Shown here: piece by piece, positions 1-10,550 of the stretch
Layout of the letters: every line of letters starts with the position of its first letter
Numbering within the stretch: position 1 is the stretch's first letter
NCBI RefSeq assembly: GCF_002188465.1
Contig: NZ_NINW01000022.1
Span: 186,001-250,000, forward strand
Direction: 5' to 3'
Length of the DNA stretch: 64,000 nucleotides
Source: Pigmentiphaga sp. NML080357
GTDB taxonomy: Bacteria; Pseudomonadota; Gammaproteobacteria; Burkholderiales; Burkholderiaceae_B
Program-made: the position numbers and the translations under genes
Notes under the pieces: generated by a model
What the model was told of the DNA's origin: nothing
Database searches by the model: none
What the model saw: the letters and a program-made list of their open reading frames with translations, nothing else

Positions 1-428
1 AACACGAACGGACCGAACGAGACCGGGGCATCCTTGACCAGGGCCGATGGGCCGCTCTTGCGCCGCAGCACGGCTTCGATGCGTGCCAGGAGCTCGCGCG
101 GGTCGAACGGCTTGCCCAGGTAGTCGTCCGCGCCCGATTCCAGTCCGATGATGCGGTCCACCGTTTCGTCGCGGGCGGTCAGCAGGATCACCGGCAGGTC
201 CTCGCCGCGTTCGCGCAGCCGCCGGCACGCCTCCGCGCCATCTCCGCCAGGCAACATGCGATCCAGCACCAGCAAGGCGGGCCCGTAGCGGGTGATGCGC
301 GCTTCCAGGTCGGTCGCGTCGGGCGCGAGCAGGGTGTCGTAGCCCTGCTTGTTGAGGTAGTCGGCGAGCAACTGGCGCAGGGCCGGGTCGTCATCGACCA
401 CGAGCAGTTTGGTGGCGGATTTTTCCAT
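1..428 (-). CDS. OmpR-family response regulator, N-terminal part (runs off left edge)
   Basis: Reading leftwards from an ATG at 428 gives a receiver domain with the acidic pocket near residues 12-14 (DDD), the likely phospho-acceptor Asp56 in the LVLDRMLP motif, and the conserved Lys in the DDYLGKPFDP motif. It is therefore the receiver half of a two-component regulator. The DNA-binding half lies outside the window, so the OmpR/PhoB assignment rests on the receiver sequence and the family's usual architecture. It is transcribed away from the Spy/CpxP-like gene at 581, sharing a 152-bp divergent promoter region. This arrangement suggests the regulator controls an envelope-stress function. Confidence 0.8.
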   Translation of the reverse strand, partial: MEKSATKLLVVDDDPALRQLLADYLNKQGYDTLLAPDATDLEARITRYGPALLVLDRMLPGGDGAEACRRLRERGEDLPVILLTARDETVDRIIGLESGADDYLGKPFDPRELLARIEAVLRRKSGPSALVKDAPVSFGPFV

Positions 429-580
429 GGGGGAATGTTCGCGTGACGGGCCGGCGGCGGCAAGCAGCCTGAAATCGGTTGAAACAGATGAGGCCCGCCG
501 CGCAACCGGTCAGAAACCGGTGTGGAACCAGAATGCCGTCACCGCCGCAGTCCGATGCGGTGTCGACAAGGAGTATCGCA

Positions 581-1162
581 ATGACCAAGAACACCCTTCG
601 TACGATCGCGTTGTCGCTCGCCCTGGCCACCGGAAGTGCCGGCGTATTCCACGCCGCCCACGCCCAGGCCACGACGGACAATAGCACGCAGACCGAGCAA
701 AAGGCCGGGCAGGAGCGCCATCGCGGCTTCAAGGGCCACCATGGTCCCGTGCGCCATCACGCGTTCCATGCGGGCATGGGGCACGCGCCGCTGGCCATGC
801 TGGGACACTTGAAATCCAAGCTCAACCTGACCGAATCGCAGCAGAAGCTCTGGGATGCCGCCCAGGGGCAGAGCCGTGAAGTCGGCCAGGCCATGCGCGC
901 CCAGCGCGAGGAAGGCATCAAGGCGCTGCGCGCGCAGGCCGATGCCGGTCCGCTGGACCTGCGGGCCCTGACGGCCAAGCACGAAGCGGATCGGGCGGCG
1001 CTCAAGCCCAAGATGGATGCGGCCCGCGACGCCTGGCTGGCCGCCTATGACTCGCTCGATGCCAAGCAGAAGCAGATCGTCACCGACGCCGTGAAGAAGC
1101 GCATCGAACGGGGCGACCGCATGCGCGAGCATCGCCGCCCCGACCAGCCGGCCAAGAACTGA
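581..1162 (+). CDS. Spy/CpxP-like periplasmic protein (LTxxQ family)
   Basis: A 193-residue secreted protein. An N-terminal signal peptide (basic start, hydrophobic core, cleavage near AHA-QA at residue 27-29) is followed by a His/Gly-rich stretch and a helical, charged body. The body carries an LTESQQ motif typical of the Spy/CpxP superfamily, whose members are periplasmic chaperones or stress and metal sensors. The start at 581 is preceded by AAGGAG; upstream in-frame starts would place the signal peptide internally. It is divergent from a response regulator, so it is probably a target of that system. The family call is firm; chaperone versus metal-sensing role is open. Confidence 0.75.
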   Translation: MTKNTLRTIALSLALATGSAGVFHAAHAQATTDNSTQTEQKAGQERHRGFKGHHGPVRHHAFHAGMGHAPLAMLGHLKSKLNLTESQQKLWDAAQGQSREVGQAMRAQREEGIKALRAQADAGPLDLRALTAKHEADRAALKPKMDAARDAWLAAYDSLDAKQKQIVTDAVKKRIERGDRMREHRRPDQPAKN

Positions 1163-1180
1163 TCCCCCGGCGGCAGGCAG

Positions 1181-1210
1181 AAAACCGGCGCGGCGACGCG
1201 CCGGTTTTTT
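1181..1210 (+). terminator. Rho-independent terminator after the Spy-like gene
   Basis: Perfect 12-bp stem (arms 1181-1192 and 1197-1208, GC-rich core, 4-nt GCGA loop) whose right arm merges into a run of six T. It lies 18 bp after the stop codon and before the LysR gene. Confidence 0.85.
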
Positions 1211-1237
1211 CTTTGCGGTGGTACCCTTGATGCCGCC

Positions 1238-2134
1238 ATGAACCTCACCATCAAGCAGTTGCGTGCGTTCGTCAATGTGGTGAATGCCGGCAGCTTCACC
1301 GAAGCGGCCAAGCGCCTGTATGTGACGCAATCGGCATTGAGCCTGCTGCTGCGCGAGCTGGAAAGCGAACTGGGCGTGCGCCTGCTCGATCGCACCAGCC
1401 GCCGCACCGAGCTTTCCACGGCCGGCGCCGAGTTCTACCCGCTCGCGGTCAAGGTGCTCGAAGACCTGGACCATGCCGTCCACAGCACCTTGCAATTGCA
1501 CGAGCGCCTGCGCGGGAGCGTGCGGGTGGCGTGCACGCTGCTGTACGGCCAGGCGCTGATGCCCAAGATCCTGGCGCGGTTCGGCGAGCGCTTTCCCGGC
1601 ATCGCCGTGCGCATGCTGGACCTGCCCAATGAACAGGTACTGGCGCGGGTGGCGGCGGGCGAGGCCGACCTGGGCGTGGCGCCCCAGCGTGCCACGCCGG
1701 CCGGGCTGGCCCAGGAACGACTGTTCCAGGACCGCATCCAACTGATTTGTCCGCAAGACCACCCGCTGGTGCGCAGGAAGAAGGTCACCTGGGCCGAGGC
1801 CCTGGAATATCCCTTCATCACCCTGCCGCTGGATTTCACCGCCCGGCTGCAGGCCGATCTCACCGCGTGGTCGGAGGCGCTCAAGCTGGAGCCGGCCCAC
1901 TCCGTGGCCTACCTGACCACGGCCCTGGGCATGGTGCAATGGGGGCACGGCCTGACCGCGCTGCCGGCCTATTCCACGCCGCTGCTCAGGTCGTTCGGCC
2001 TGGCCGGCATCGCGGTGCGCGATCCCGTCATCTATCGCCAGGTATCGGTATTTACCCGGCGCGGCAGCAGTCTGTCGCCCGCGGCCATCAGCTTCCTGGA
2101 GTTCCTGCACGAATTCATGGCCGATCAGGCCTGA
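1238..2134 (+). CDS. LysR-family transcriptional regulator
   Basis: 298 residues, the standard LTTR length. The winged HTH occupies about residues 1-60 (helices around FTEAAKRLYVTQSALS), and the remainder is the periplasmic-binding-protein-like effector domain. The last 10 bp overlap convergently with the stop of the dehydrogenase gene at 2125. The neighbouring minus-strand catabolic operon is the natural target, although LTTRs are usually divergent from their target rather than convergent, so this link is inferred. The effector cannot be read from sequence. Confidence 0.88.
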   Translation: MNLTIKQLRAFVNVVNAGSFTEAAKRLYVTQSALSLLLRELESELGVRLLDRTSRRTELSTAGAEFYPLAVKVLEDLDHAVHSTLQLHERLRGSVRVACTLLYGQALMPKILARFGERFPGIAVRMLDLPNEQVLARVAAGEADLGVAPQRATPAGLAQERLFQDRIQLICPQDHPLVRRKKVTWAEALEYPFITLPLDFTARLQADLTAWSEALKLEPAHSVAYLTTALGMVQWGHGLTALPAYSTPLLRSFGLAGIAVRDPVIYRQVSVFTRRGSSLSPAAISFLEFLHEFMADQA

Positions 2135-3204
2135 ACCGGCTGTTCCGCCAGGGCCCGGCACACGGCCGCGCCCACCTCCGTCGTCCGCGCTTGCCCGCCG
2201 AGGTCCGGGGTGCGGGGACCATGGGCCAGCACGGTCTCGATCGCGGCCATGACGTCCTGCGCGGCCTGCGCATGGCCCAGGTGTTCGAGCAGCATGGCGC
2301 CCGACCAGATCTGGGCGATGGGGTTGGCAATGCCGAGCCCGTGGATATCCGGGGCCGAGCCGTGCACAGGTTCGAACAGCGAGGGAAACCGGCGTTCCGG
2401 ATCGAGATTGGCCGACGGCGCGATGCCTATCGTCCCGGCGGTGGCCGGCCCCAGGTCGGACAGGATGTCGCCGAACAGGTTGGACGCGACGATTACGTCG
2501 AAGCGGCCCGGATCCAGCACCATCTTGATGGTGATCGCATCCACGTGGTATTGGCTGGCGCGGACGTCGGGATATCGGGCCGCCATGGCGGCGTAGCGTT
2601 CGTCCCAGAACGGCATGGTGATGTTGATGCCGTTCGACTTGGTGGCCGATGCGATCGACCGCCGGGGGCGGCGGCGGGCGAGCTCGAAGGCGAAGCGCAG
2701 CACGCGGTCCACCCCGTGGCGGGTGAAGGTGGCCTGCTGGCAGGCGATTTCCCGATCGGTACCCTCGAACAGCCGGCCGCCCACCGAGGAGTATTCGCCT
2801 TCGGTGTTCTCGCGCACGATCCAGTAGTCGATGTCGCCCGGCCCGCGTCCGCGCAGCGGGCAGTCCACGCCCGGCATCAGCCGTACCGGGCGCAGGTTCA
2901 CGTACTGGTCGAACTCGCGCCGGAACTTCAGCAGCGAGTCCCACAGCGAGACATGGTCGGGTACCGTGGCCGGCCAACCGCAGGCGCCGAAGTAAATGGC
3001 GTCGCAGCCGGCCAGGCGTTCCTTCCAGTCCGGCGGCATCCATCCGCCCAGCCGTTCGTACTGGTGGCAGCCCCAGTCGTGGTGTTCGAACCGGAGCGCG
3101 ATGCCGTGGCGTCCGGCGGCGGCCTGCAGCACGCGCACGCCTTCTGGCATGACTTCGCGGCCGATGCCGTCTCCGGGAATGACCGCGATGCGATGTGGCT
3201 TCAT
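2125..3204 (-). CDS. Tartrate/D-malate/isopropylmalate-type dehydrogenase
   Basis: 359 residues of the isocitrate/isopropylmalate dehydrogenase superfamily: N-terminal IPGDGIGREV, a mid-protein VRENTEGEYSS motif, and the C-terminal NLFGDILSDL and EPVHGSAPDI motifs of the metal/NAD site. The ENTEGEYSS form is typical of the tartrate dehydrogenase (TtuC)/D-malate dehydrogenase branch rather than LeuB. These enzymes oxidatively decarboxylate 2-hydroxy acids. It is the last gene of a minus-strand operon, 24 bp after the Bug receptor, fitting uptake and oxidation of a hydroxy-carboxylate. The substrate is uncertain. Confidence 0.82.
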   Translation of the reverse strand: MKPHRIAVIPGDGIGREVMPEGVRVLQAAAGRHGIALRFEHHDWGCHQYERLGGWMPPDWKERLAGCDAIYFGACGWPATVPDHVSLWDSLLKFRREFDQYVNLRPVRLMPGVDCPLRGRGPGDIDYWIVRENTEGEYSSVGGRLFEGTDREIACQQATFTRHGVDRVLRFAFELARRRPRRSIASATKSNGINITMPFWDERYAAMAARYPDVRASQYHVDAITIKMVLDPGRFDVIVASNLFGDILSDLGPATAGTIGIAPSANLDPERRFPSLFEPVHGSAPDIHGLGIANPIAQIWSGAMLLEHLGHAQAAQDVMAAIETVLAHGPRTPDLGGQARTTEVGAAVCRALAEQPVQA

Positions 3205-3228
3205 GTCGGCGTTCCTTGCGCGGCGGCG

Positions 3229-4209
3229 TCAGTCGGCGCGGATGCCCGCCAGCTGCGCCAGCTTGCCCCACTTGGCGTATTCCGCCCGGAAAAAAGTGTC
3301 GAACGTGCCGGGCGTGCCTCCTGCCACCTGCGCGCCCTGGCCCTGCAATTCCTTCTGGAACTCCGGCGTGGCGAGCATGTCGTTGAGGGCGGCGGACAGG
3401 CGGTCGACGATATCGTCGGGCAATCCCCTGGGACCCAGCAGCCCGAACCAGGTGCCGGCCTCGAAGCCCCGCACGCCGGCTTCGTCCATGGTCGGTACGC
3501 CGGGCAAGAGGGGCGAACGCTCGCGCAAGGTGATGGCGAGCGGCTTGAGCGTGCCCTTCTGGATGTGGGGCAGGGCCGAAACGACCACGTCGAACATCAC
3601 GTTGACCTGGCCGCCTATCACGTCGACCAGGCCGGGGGCGCTGCCTTTGTAGGGCACGTGCACCAGATCGACCTGCGCCAGCGACTTGAACAGCTCGCCT
3701 GCGAGGTGGCCGGCGCTGCCTACGCCGAACGAGGCATAGGTGATGCTGCCGGGGCTCTTGCGCGCCGCCGCGACCAGGTCTTGCACGCTGCCGATGCCGG
3801 TCTTGGGATTGGCTACCAGGACCAGCGGCGCCTGCGCGATCAGCTTGACCGGCCTGAAGGCATTGAGCGGGTCGTAGGGAACCTTGGAATAGGCATGGGG
3901 CGACACCGTCAGCGGCCCCGCGGCGCTGAACAACAGCGTGTAGCCGTCCGCCGGGGCCTTGGCCACCGCTTCCTGGCCGATCAATCCGCCGGCACCCGCG
4001 CGATTGTCCACCACGAAGACCTGGCCCAGGCGCTGCCCGAGTTCTTTGGCGACCAGCCGGGCGGTGGAGTCGGTCGATCCGCCCGCCGCGTAGGGCACGA
4101 TCAGGCGTACCGGCTTGTCGGGATAGCCGGCGGCCGCGGCCGGTTGCAGACACGCGGCGATGGCCACGGTGGCCAGGGTGCACAGGCGATGCGCGAGGGT
4201 GTTCTTCAT
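3229..4209 (-). CDS. Bug/TctC-family extracytoplasmic solute receptor
   Basis: 326 residues with a signal peptide ending near AAAGYP, then the typical Bug opening (PDKPVRLIVPYAAGG, residues about 31-45) and two alternating alpha/beta lobes. Bug proteins bind carboxylates or other small solutes for tripartite tricarboxylate transporters and are greatly expanded in Bordetella relatives. No TctA/TctB membrane partners lie nearby, as is common for orphan Bug genes. It lies 40 bp from the upstream oxygenase and 24 bp from the downstream dehydrogenase, so it probably captures the operon's substrate. The ligand is unknown. Confidence 0.85.
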   Translation of the reverse strand: MKNTLAHRLCTLATVAIAACLQPAAAAGYPDKPVRLIVPYAAGGSTDSTARLVAKELGQRLGQVFVVDNRAGAGGLIGQEAVAKAPADGYTLLFSAAGPLTVSPHAYSKVPYDPLNAFRPVKLIAQAPLVLVANPKTGIGSVQDLVAAARKSPGSITYASFGVGSAGHLAGELFKSLAQVDLVHVPYKGSAPGLVDVIGGQVNVMFDVVVSALPHIQKGTLKPLAITLRERSPLLPGVPTMDEAGVRGFEAGTWFGLLGPRGLPDDIVDRLSAALNDMLATPEFQKELQGQGAQVAGGTPGTFDTFFRAEYAKWGKLAQLAGIRAD

Positions 4210-4249
4210 GTCTCCTCCAGTCGTTGTCGTATGGGGCGCCGCTGGCGCG

Positions 4250-5560
4250 CTATGGTGTTTCGTTGCCGACGAGTCCGATCGGGCTGCCGAAGCGTTCCTG
4301 CATGATTTCCTCGAAGGACGTTCCTTCCTCGGCCACCCAACTGCCGGAACGCAGGCGATAGCTTTCGTGCCGCCACGGAGCCTGGGGCTCTTCGCCCTTC
4401 GCCAGGCGGCGGGCGCCCGTCATGACGATGCGGCGGAACCGGACCACGGCGGCATCGGTAGGGGCGAGGTGCTCCCGGGTCCGGTCGGCGATGGCGCCCT
4501 GGCTTTCCTGCACCATGGCATCCTGCTCCGCCACGCCGCGCACACCCGTGTAGGTCCGGTACTTCTGGTCCTGGCGATCGAGCAGGTATTCGTTGGCCTT
4601 GTTGCGCAGCGGGATGTAGTCGGGGCCGACTTCGGCCACCACGCCATGGCCGCTCTTGAGCTGCGAGACCTCGGCTTCGGTCAGTGGCCGATCGGGGTTC
4701 CAGACATAGGTGTAGATCCAGCAAGCGTGGTCGTCGATGGGCACGAAGGTGTAGCCGAAGTAGTTTTCGCCGGGCAGGGTGGAGGGCGTGGTGCTGTGCG
4801 AGGGCAGGGCGAACTGGGTGGTGCGCCAGTAGACCTGGCGGCCGTCTGCCCGGCGCGCGCCGCCCACCACGAAACCCACGTCGTGCTCGAGGATGCTGAA
4901 CCTGGGCATGGGATCGCGCCGTATCCAGGCCAGGCGCTTTTCGTCGGCAGGCGCGTCGGGGTTCTCGTTGGACGCGATGACGGGCGCCGGCATGTGCAGG
5001 AAGGAGAAGTGCGACGTGTCCAGCGCGCCTTCCATGGCTTGCGCCCAGTTGCATTCCTGGCGCTTCTTGGTGACGTAGCGGTGGCTGGCCGGCAGGGCGC
5101 CGAATTCCAGTTGCGGCACGTCGGGCAATTGGCCGCCTGCGGCGCGAGGGCCCAGGTAGGCCCAGATGATCTCTCCGTATTCGCGGGTGGGGTAGGCGGT
5201 AATGGAGATCTCGCCGTGGTAGCTCGAGTCGGGCGGGACGTTGGGCAAATCCATGGCGCGCCCGTCAACGCCGAATTTCCAGCCATGGAAAACACAGCGC
5301 AGGCCGCTCTCTTCATTGCGGCCGTAATACAGGTCGGCGCCGCGGTGCGGACACACGGGATCCACCAGGCCGACCCGGCCTTGGGAGTCGCGGAAGGCCA
5401 GCAATCGCTCGCCCATGATCTGCACCCGCAGCGGCGGGCCGTCGGGCTCGGCCAGCTCGCGCGAGAGCGCCACGGGTTGCCAATAGCGTCGGAAGTATTG
5501 CCCCATGGGCCGATCGGGCCCGGTTCGGGTAAGCAGGTCGTTGTCGTTGGCGGTCAGCAT
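4250..5560 (-). CDS. Rieske non-heme iron oxygenase, phthalate-dioxygenase-like alpha subunit
   Basis: 436 residues. The Rieske [2Fe-2S] ligands are clear: C70-x-H72 (CPHRGAD) and C89-x2-H92 (CVFHGW). The mononuclear iron site starts at about residue 181 (DTSHFSFLH: D-x2-H-x4-H). The fold and length match the class I phthalate 4,5-dioxygenase/vanillate demethylase group, in which one oligomeric subunit works with a separate reductase; no reductase gene is in the operon. It probably hydroxylates or demethylates an aromatic acid. Neighbours are a sugar-phosphate-isomerase-like protein upstream and a Bug receptor downstream. Confidence 0.85.
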   Translation of the reverse strand: MLTANDNDLLTRTGPDRPMGQYFRRYWQPVALSRELAEPDGPPLRVQIMGERLLAFRDSQGRVGLVDPVCPHRGADLYYGRNEESGLRCVFHGWKFGVDGRAMDLPNVPPDSSYHGEISITAYPTREYGEIIWAYLGPRAAGGQLPDVPQLEFGALPASHRYVTKKRQECNWAQAMEGALDTSHFSFLHMPAPVIASNENPDAPADEKRLAWIRRDPMPRFSILEHDVGFVVGGARRADGRQVYWRTTQFALPSHSTTPSTLPGENYFGYTFVPIDDHACWIYTYVWNPDRPLTEAEVSQLKSGHGVVAEVGPDYIPLRNKANEYLLDRQDQKYRTYTGVRGVAEQDAMVQESQGAIADRTREHLAPTDAAVVRFRRIVMTGARRLAKGEEPQAPWRHESYRLRSGSWVAEEGTSFEEIMQERFGSPIGLVGNETP

Positions 5561-5606
5561 CGTACGGTGGGTAACAGGCGAAGGAAAATCGGGGATGTGG
5601 CGGCGA

Positions 5607-6395
5607 TCAGGCCGGGGCGCGGATACCGTAGGGCGCGCCCCATTCCAGGCAATCCATCGTGGTGCGCGAAGGCTCGAATTCGCAGCCTATCCAGCCGTCC
5701 CAGCCCAGGGCCTCCAGCTGCGCGAAGAAGAAGGGGAAGTGGATCTCGCCCGGCCCTGGTTCGTGCCTGCCCGGGACATTGCCGATCTGCACGTGGCCGA
5801 TGTGAGGCCAGGCCGTCTTCAAGGCCTGGGTCAGGTTGCCCTCTTCGGTCTGCACGTGGAAGGTGTCGAAGCACAGCTTGACGTTGGCGCGGCCCAATTC
5901 CCCTACCAGATCCAGTCCTTCCGCGATGCGGTGGTAGAAATAGTCCGGAAAGCGGACCCGGCAACAGGGTTCCAGGATCAGCGTCAGGCCTTCGGCGGCC
6001 ATGGCGTCGGCCGCGGCGGCGATGTTGCCAAGGAAGACGTCGCGGCACCGTGCGGGATCCGCGCCCGGCGGCAGGTTGCCTGCCATGGCATGGATCATGG
6101 GGCGGCCCACCTGCACCGCATAGTGAATGGCGGTGTCCACGCTGCGCCGGAATTCGTCTTCCCGGCCGGGCAGGGCGGCAATGCCGCGTTCGCCTCGCTC
6201 CCAATCGCAGGGAGTCAGGATCTGGACGAGCCTGAGGCCGTGCTCACCCAGGAGGTCCGCGATTTGAGCGGCGGGATATTCGTACGGGAAAGCCACCTCC
6301 ACGCCGCGGAAGCCGGCTCGCGCCGCGGCGCCATAGCGCTCCAGCATCGGGAGCTCGGTGAACATCCATCTCAGGTTGGGATCGAAACGCAGCAT
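5607..6395 (-). CDS. TIM-barrel sugar phosphate isomerase/epimerase (hydroxypyruvate-isomerase-like)
   Basis: 262 residues from an ATG at 6395 with an AGGAG ribosome-binding site; an alternative TTG start 18 bp upstream is less likely. The AP-endonuclease-2-like TIM barrel shows the metal-ligand strands of the hydroxypyruvate isomerase group: LILEPC, CFDTFHVQ, GHVQIGN and a final CEFEP. Members interconvert keto/aldo acids or sugars; some act on aromatic ring-cleavage products. It is the first gene of the operon, 46 bp before the Rieske oxygenase. Exact reaction not determinable. Confidence 0.72.
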   Translation of the reverse strand: MLRFDPNLRWMFTELPMLERYGAAARAGFRGVEVAFPYEYPAAQIADLLGEHGLRLVQILTPCDWERGERGIAALPGREDEFRRSVDTAIHYAVQVGRPMIHAMAGNLPPGADPARCRDVFLGNIAAAADAMAAEGLTLILEPCCRVRFPDYFYHRIAEGLDLVGELGRANVKLCFDTFHVQTEEGNLTQALKTAWPHIGHVQIGNVPGRHEPGPGEIHFPFFFAQLEALGWDGWIGCEFEPSRTTMDCLEWGAPYGIRAPA

Positions 6396-6656
6396 GCACT
6401 CTCCTGTCGGCAAGCGCGCCGCGGTTGCAGCGCTGGCCTACTGTAGGTGTCGCCGCGCCGGGGGATCAATGCAACTTGCCCAATCGATCCATGAGCAAAC
6501 CTTATGCTTGCCGGCCGGCCCTTCGTTGCGGCGCGGGACGGCATGGTTCTTGCGAAGCGTTGCCGGAAGGGGCGGCGATGCTACCCTGGCGGAAGGGCGG
6601 CCGGAGCGAGCCTCGGCCGGGCTGGCCGCCTCGACGGACTACGACGGGAGACCGGC

Positions 6657-7178
6657 ATGGTGGTGGTGATCATGGGCGTTTCCGGCAGCGGCAAGACGAC
6701 CATCGGCCAGTTGCTGGCGGAGCGCCTGGGCTGCGGATATTCCGATGCGGATGTTTTCCATCCGGCCGCGAACATCGAGAAAATGGCGCGCGGCGTGCCG
6801 CTGGAGGACGCGGACCGTGAGCCGTGGCTGCGCTCGATGCGGACGGCCATCGAGGCGTCGCTGGCCACGGGCAGGACCCACGTGTTCAGTTGTTCCGCCT
6901 TGCGGGGGCGCTATCGGACGATGCTGGCCAGGCCTGGCGAGGATGTGGTGTTCGTCCATCTCGACGTTTCCTATGGCACGGTGATGCGCAGGTTGGCGCA
7001 CCGCAAGGGACATTTTTTCGATCCGCGACTGGCGCGCAGCCAGTTCGATGCGCTGGAGGTGCCGCGGTGTGCGATCGTGGCGGATGCGGAACGTGCGCCG
7101 GAGGAGATCGTCGATCAGATCCTCGCCGGATTGGCTCGCCGGCGGGACGGGGATTCCGATCGCGGCGTTTCGCTCTGA
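6657..7178 (+). CDS. Gluconokinase (GntK family)
   Basis: 173 residues from the ATG at 6657 (GGGAG upstream). A P-loop GVSGSGKTT lies at residues 7-15, with DADVFHP and the CSALRGRYR motif characteristic of the small GntK gluconate kinases, which phosphorylate D-gluconate to 6-phosphogluconate. Length fits the family (about 170-180). It stands alone between the divergent catabolic operon and metC, with no permease or GntR nearby. A longer in-frame reading from 6504 exists but lacks a matching N-terminus. Confidence 0.88.
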   Translation: MVVVIMGVSGSGKTTIGQLLAERLGCGYSDADVFHPAANIEKMARGVPLEDADREPWLRSMRTAIEASLATGRTHVFSCSALRGRYRTMLARPGEDVVFVHLDVSYGTVMRRLAHRKGHFFDPRLARSQFDALEVPRCAIVADAERAPEEIVDQILAGLARRRDGDSDRGVSL

Positions 7179-7290
7179 ACACGGCCGTGTCGATGCGCGA
7201 GATATCGCGGCGCCGCAGAGAACCGGGATCAATTCGTCCTGGACGCGAGAGGCCCGTCTCCCCGGGGAAGCAACTTCGCTAAAATGGCCA

Positions 7291-7312
7291 GTTACCGGCG
7301 CAGCGCCGTAAC
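7291..7312 (+). other. Hairpin immediately upstream of metC
   Basis: Arms GTTACCGGCGC and GCGCCGTAAC with a 1-nt bulge and 1-nt centre, just after a TAAAAT sequence (7280-7285) that could be a -10 box and 15 bp before the metC start. It could affect translation of metC. No known riboswitch class was recognised. Confidence 0.35.
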
Positions 7313-7327
7313 AGACCCAGAACAGCC

Positions 7328-8504
7328 ATGCCCAAGCCCGATACCTTGCTGGCGCATGCCGGACGCGCTCCCGAAGCCCATTCCGGCATGGTCAATACGC
7401 CCGTCTTCCGCACTTCCACCGTCATCCACCCCACGATCGAGTCGTACGAGGCTCCGCGCGACCTGACCAAGAAGCCGGTCAGCTATGGCCGGCATGGCAC
7501 GCCTACCACGTTCGCCTTCGAGGAGGCGGTGGCCAGGCTGGAGGGGGCGCATCAGGCGGTAGCCACGCCCAATGGCCTGTCGGCCATCATCGTGGCCCTG
7601 CTGGCCGTGCTCAAGCCGGGCCAGCATCTGCTGGTAAGCGATTCGGCCTATTCGCCGGCGCGCGGCTTCTGCGATCGCCGGCTGGCGCCGCTGGGGGTCG
7701 AGGTCGAGTATTACGATCCGCTCATCGGCAAAGGCATCGCCGACTTGCTTCGCGACAATACCGGCGCGGTGTTCTGCGAGTCCCCGGGCTCGCTCACCTT
7801 CGAGATGCAGGACATCCCGGCCATCGCCGCGGCGGCCCATGCGCGCGGCATTCCGGTGCTGGCCGACAATACCTGGGTCACGCCGTATTTCGCCTCGCCG
7901 TTCGAACTGGGGGTCGACATCTCGATCCACGCGGGCACCAAGTACATAGGCGGCCATTCCGACCTGATGATAGGCGTGGTTGCCACCAACGAACGCTATT
8001 GGCAACCGGTGCGGCAGACGGTGTACGACTACGCCTACAGCGTCAGCCCCGACGACTGCTACCAGGCGCTGCGCGGCTTGCGCACGCTGGGCGTGCGCCT
8101 CAAGCAGCACGAGAAGAATGCGCTGGAAGTGGCGCGCTGGCTCCAGGCGCAGCCCGAGGTGTCGCGGGTGCTGTATCCCGCGCTGGAAAGCGATCCCGGG
8201 CACGCGATCTGGAAGCGCGATTATCGCGGCGCTTCGGGCCTGTTCTCGGTGGTGCTCAAGCCGGTGGACGAGGCCGCGCTGGCGCGTTTCGTCAACGGCC
8301 TGAAGCTGTTCGGCATCGGCTCGAGCTGGGGTGGCTTCGAGAGCCTGATCACGGTGGTGCATGCCGCGCCGTACCGCACCGCCACGCGCTGGCAACCCGA
8401 GGGGCCCGCGGTGCGCCTGCACATCGGCCTGGAGGACCCGGCCGACCTCATCGCCGACCTGCGCCAGGGGCTGGACCGCCTGCATGCCGCCAAGGCCGCC
8501 GCGC

Positions 8505-8512
<8 letters not shown>
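7328..8512 (+). CDS. metC: Cystathionine beta-lyase (PLP-dependent)
   Basis: 394 residues of the Cys/Met-metabolism PLP family. The PLP lysine is K205 in [14 protein letters not shown]. The cofactor-binding SYGRHGTPT (about 52-60) and the C-terminal SSWGGFESL motif distinguish beta-lyase from gamma-synthase. It converts cystathionine to homocysteine, pyruvate and ammonia in the cytoplasm. The homologous enzyme of Bordetella avium was described as an osteotoxin, which is family knowledge rather than evidence of toxicity here. Its end overlaps the recQ start by 8 bp, so the two are probably co-transcribed. Confidence 0.92.
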
Positions 8513-10328
<1,816 letters not shown>

Positions 10329-10456
10329 CGGGCGCCCGGCATGGTGAGCCCCCAGCTGCTACGCGGCGTCCTGGGTCTATCTCCGTTTGCGGTACCGTTG
10401 CTACCCCTGGCAGCCAGCGAAGCACCAGTGCCCCAACCCCAGAAAGCGGTCCTAGA

Positions 10457-10533
10457 CCCAGGATGCGGTGGATCCGGCTCCGCCGGTCCACCCGCATCGC
10501 CCCCTTGAGGGGGCGCCCGAAGGGCGTAGGGGG
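10457..10533 (+). repeat. 77-bp dispersed intergenic repeat, copy 1
   Basis: GC-rich element beginning CCCAGGATGCGG and ending GTAGGGGG, with internal dyads (GCCCCC-TTGA-GGGGGC among them). A close copy lies in the opposite orientation at 14881-14956. An imperfect long-range inverted repeat (10366-10379 with 10453-10466) pairs the flank with the start of this copy. It fills the gap between convergent recQ and the methyltransferase gene, so it may act as a bidirectional terminator. Confidence 0.75.
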
Positions 10534-10550
10534 TGGGCTTCCCTGGGGGC

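Noticed and set aside
539..4183. A 1214-codon open frame on the minus strand
   Set aside because: Antisense to the Spy-like, LysR and dehydrogenase/Bug genes; sequence is Arg/Gly/Pro-rich with no domain, typical of GC-driven shadow frames.
1747..4305. An 852-codon open frame on the plus strand
   Set aside because: Covers the real minus-strand dehydrogenase and Bug genes in antisense; no recognisable domain or ribosome-binding site.
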